This document shows, one piece after another, positions 61,194-64,000 of a stretch of DNA of 64,000 nucleotides (within the stretch, counting starts at the first letter, position 1; every line of letters starts with the position of its first letter). The DNA comes from Neospora caninum Liverpool (lineage: Eukaryota; Apicomplexa; Conoidasida; Eucoccidiorida; Sarcocystidae), in the NCBI RefSeq assembly GCF_000208865.1, contig NC_018388.1, positions 248,001 to 312,000 of the forward strand, read 5' to 3'. Below the pieces are notes generated by a model, which worked only from the letters and a program-made list of their open reading frames with translations, made no database searches and had not been told where the DNA came from. A program made the position numbers and the translations under genes.

Positions 61194-64000
61194 GCTCACG
61201 AAAGACTATCGCGGCAAAGGGTCTTGTGCGACGCCAGACGGCGAATGCCCAGAATCCGTGTGGCGATCGCTGAGCTGCAGAAAAGGGACGAAGAAACACT
61301 GCCGAGCGCGCAAAACACGGGAGACCAGGACTTCCCGCGTGGCCAAAATGCTGGGCGCTGTGGAAACCTGATAGGTCCACGATCTTCCACCTGGAGACGA
61401 CTTGAAAACATCCGACTGTTCATAAAACCACGAGAGAGATGGGGCGACTTGTTGCGAACGAACCAAGCGACCCGAGCTGAAACGCCTGCGCGTCCGCGTC
61501 CAACGAGGGGTGAACGTTTCCGGTCCTTGAGGAAATCAAGCGGCCTGTGTTCTTCCCCACGAGCTCTGTGACGAAAACAGCGGGAGGCAAATCGGTGGCT
61601 ACCAGGGAAGAAGAATGTGGTCCAGTAGATCTCCCTATGTGGACGTCCGTGTAGAGAAGGCGGGGGGGAGACGACGGCGGGGTTCAAAAGAATAACCGTG
61701 TATATTGACGGGGTTGCGAATTTAACAAGACATGGCGGAAATTAGGAGTTCCTCTTGACAAGTAAGACAACGTAGAGGTAAGCTGTGGCGGCTTAAACCT
61801 GGGAAAAGCAAAACACCACAAGGGGAAACGACTGCCTGGCACTTTCCAGATGACTAAGCGGACGCGGCGCCGAACAAAGTCAAGGGGAGATTGGAGGAAA
61901 CGGAATCAGTACGAATCACAACGTACCCGTTGAACATAGTGAGCTGTATGCGTACATGAGTTATAGGTAGCAATCAAAGCATATCCTGGAAACGCAACGC
62001 TACACAAAGTTCCTGTCCCTACATACGCCTGGGCGGCGGCCGAGCAGCGATATCCCCGGCAGAAATCCGTAGAAGGCGAATGGATCTGAACGACATATAC
62101 GTTGGCGATCTGCGAATACATATAATACACAACCGTAGCTGGGGCGTGTATCGCCATCACATATAATCTCGATAAATTTGGCGAAACGGGGACAGGGCGA
62201 AGGATCTCGAGTTCGCTCCCATGGCTAGCACACACATCAGAACGTCTAGAAGTGTAGACAAAGAGGACCCAGTAGGGCGAACATGAAGTTGAAAATGCTT
62301 GACAGACACGGGAATATGGCTTCTAAAAACAATTGCCTGCTCCGGTTACTGGAGTTTGTGGACACCCCTGCAAGTGCCTCAGACAAGACGCCGACAGGCA
62401 CGCACAGACGCGACGACGCCACGGACCGTGGGCGCGAGATCCGCCAAGCCAAACAGTTCTCCTTCTCCCGGATCAACCCACAGGGAAAGCTTCGTCACCC
62501 TGTATAAACAAATTGTTTGTGTCTTGTTTGTACTCTTTACACGCACATATGTCACTGTTTTCTGGAGTGGTCTTCGGCACTTCCGACTCACAAGACAGGG
62601 GGGGTGGAGGAGAAAGATCCTCAGGGTCTCGTGCATGCGAGCCGCCGTTTGATTTGGATCCGGATCTGCTAGTAGACCGGCTCCGGTGAGCTTTAATGCA
62701 TTTGCATATTGTCAGGAAATTTTCACAGTCATCGGCCCTTGCTTCAGCTTATTGTTTCCTGCGTCGTTGGAAATTTAGGAGAGGGGTGAACATAGATGTG
62801 GGTGTCGCGGGGGGCGCGTCCCTCTCCCCTTCCTCGGGGAGCTGCGGTGTCCCCGCAGGAAAAATATGGCGATTGCGCAGCTTCTCCGAAAAACACGAAA
62901 TTCGAGGGGGCTGGAGACCACTCGATCAGAAAGCACAAATTCAGAGGAGGGGTCCTTCCCAAGAAGTCTTCCCGTGTTTTTGAGGTTTCTCCGGGTGCTC
63001 CATCGAAGTCTCTCGCGTCTTCTGAGGTCGGGGAGGTCACGCGGAGCTGTACCTGTCGACGAGACACCCCTCCACTGCTGTGGACGCGGGTGTTCGACAG
63101 ATGACGGTAAAGAGAGAGAGCTTCAATAAAAAGCCGAGGATTCGCAAGTTAAGAACACGTTTGCCTCGGTAATGGTAAGGGGAAACGAAAAGTGTTCTGG
63201 TCGAAAGGCGTTAAGGTTTGCGAGAGAGAAAGACAAGCTGAAACTTGCATGGCGAGAGGGGTGGTGGCTGCAGCCACGTTTTCGCCACCCTTGAGAGAGG
63301 CACCGAGCGACGTCTTAAGGGTCAGGACACTTGAAACCCGGGCCGAAAAAGCAAGGAAAAGAACGAGTCACGGAGAGAGTCTAAAAGATGCGATCGGCAT
63401 TTCACAACCTATTCGCCTGCACAAAAGTGTCACAAACTAGACTCGAAGGCAAAGAGAAGAGATGGGCTTAGTAAGAGGCGAGACACGACACCTCTCTCTC
63501 ACATGTGGACGGCGAGAGATCACACCAACGCGCCACATACTGAAATCGCAGTTCCAGTCTTCTAGTCGGCAGTAGCAAGACCCAACCACCGACCGCTCCA
63601 GAAGTTCAGACAGCCACGTGAGGAGCGCAGAGTCTTCAGGGCGCTCGTACGGCAGTGCTCTAATTCCTACGCGCATAGTCAACTTTCAAACTGTCGTGTA
63701 TTTGGTTTCTTTGGAATTTTGACAACCAAGCGGTTTTTTCAACGTACTGCTGCGTCGTGTGGGCTTCTCTCAGATAAGCTGACCTTCTGCCTTTGTCCAC
63801 TGGAGCTGCACGGGTTTCGCGGGGCGGTCCGGTACAGCCATAAAGCAGTTCTTGTTTACATATCCTGGAAATCAGCGAGGGAAAAAGTTAGCTAGTTGTC
63901 TCCATTGAGGAGGAGAGAGCAAAGTCTAAATGTCTACGAAAATGGGGATTGTGAAGGTGCAAAAACGAGAGAAGCTAAGGATACTGAATCGAAAGCGGGG
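61194..64000. other. Upstream flank of the kinase gene, no gene seen
   Basis: Probably the promoter and 5' leader of the minus-strand kinase gene, and perhaps the start of a further gene beyond the window. Short frames on both strands lack domains. An 81-codon minus-strand frame at 63437-63682 is not supported by any family resemblance. Confidence 0.4.

Noticed and set aside
1..64000. tRNA or rRNA genes, organelle DNA insertions and transposons
   Set aside because: I looked for tRNA T-loop signatures and transposase-type motifs and found nothing convincing; short degenerate copies cannot be excluded by eye.

Overview
The window looks like nuclear DNA of a cyst-forming coccidian apicomplexan (Sarcocystidae, the Toxoplasma/Neospora/Besnoitia/Hammondia group). 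Reasons: GC-rich coding sequence, long multi-exon genes with GT-AG introns, many (AT)n microsatellites and TGCATGC palindromes, an alveolin-repeat inner-membrane-complex protein, a ClpB with an apicoplast-type N-terminal extension, and a dense-granule-like secreted membrane protein. The genus cannot be fixed from this sequence alone.

Layout, left to right: (1) 556-9068 (+), a 16-exon ClpB-class AAA+ disaggregase; (2) 13924-15720 (+), an intronless protein with a Cys-pair region and a C-terminal ELM2-like domain; (3) 19391-23582 (-), an eight-exon alveolin-repeat IMC protein; (4) 26036-27334 (-), an intronless SAM-dependent methyltransferase of the bacterial-type LCM/TIGR00027 family; (5) 30350-32941 (+), an intronless 863-residue protein made of 15 Trp-rich repeats of about 56 residues, which I do not recognise; (6) 35539-37035 (-), a two-exon secreted single-pass membrane protein; (7) 39604-51198 (-), a 14-exon HECT E3 ubiquitin ligase of the UBE3C/Hul5 type; (8) 54837-61193 (-), a nine-exon serine/threonine kinase with DFD in place of DFG and a long low-complexity tail. 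Between them lie 2.4-4.9 kb stretches with no convincing coding exon.

Exon structures were built by hand from GT/AG sites, reading-frame phase and family conservation. For ClpB, the HECT ligase, the kinase, the alveolin and the secreted protein the exon lengths sum to whole codons with matching phases at every junction. The weakest joins are the alveolin first exon and the kinase exon 1-2 junction. ClpB (organelle protein quality control) and the UBE3C-like ligase (proteasome-coupled ubiquitin chain extension) are housekeeping genes; the alveolin builds the cortical cytoskeleton; the secreted protein probably belongs to the secretory-granule set. The genes do not form a pathway; as usual in coccidia they are independent transcription units. 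The best candidate for something undescribed is the 15-repeat Trp-rich protein, whose repeats also show a higher-order period of three.
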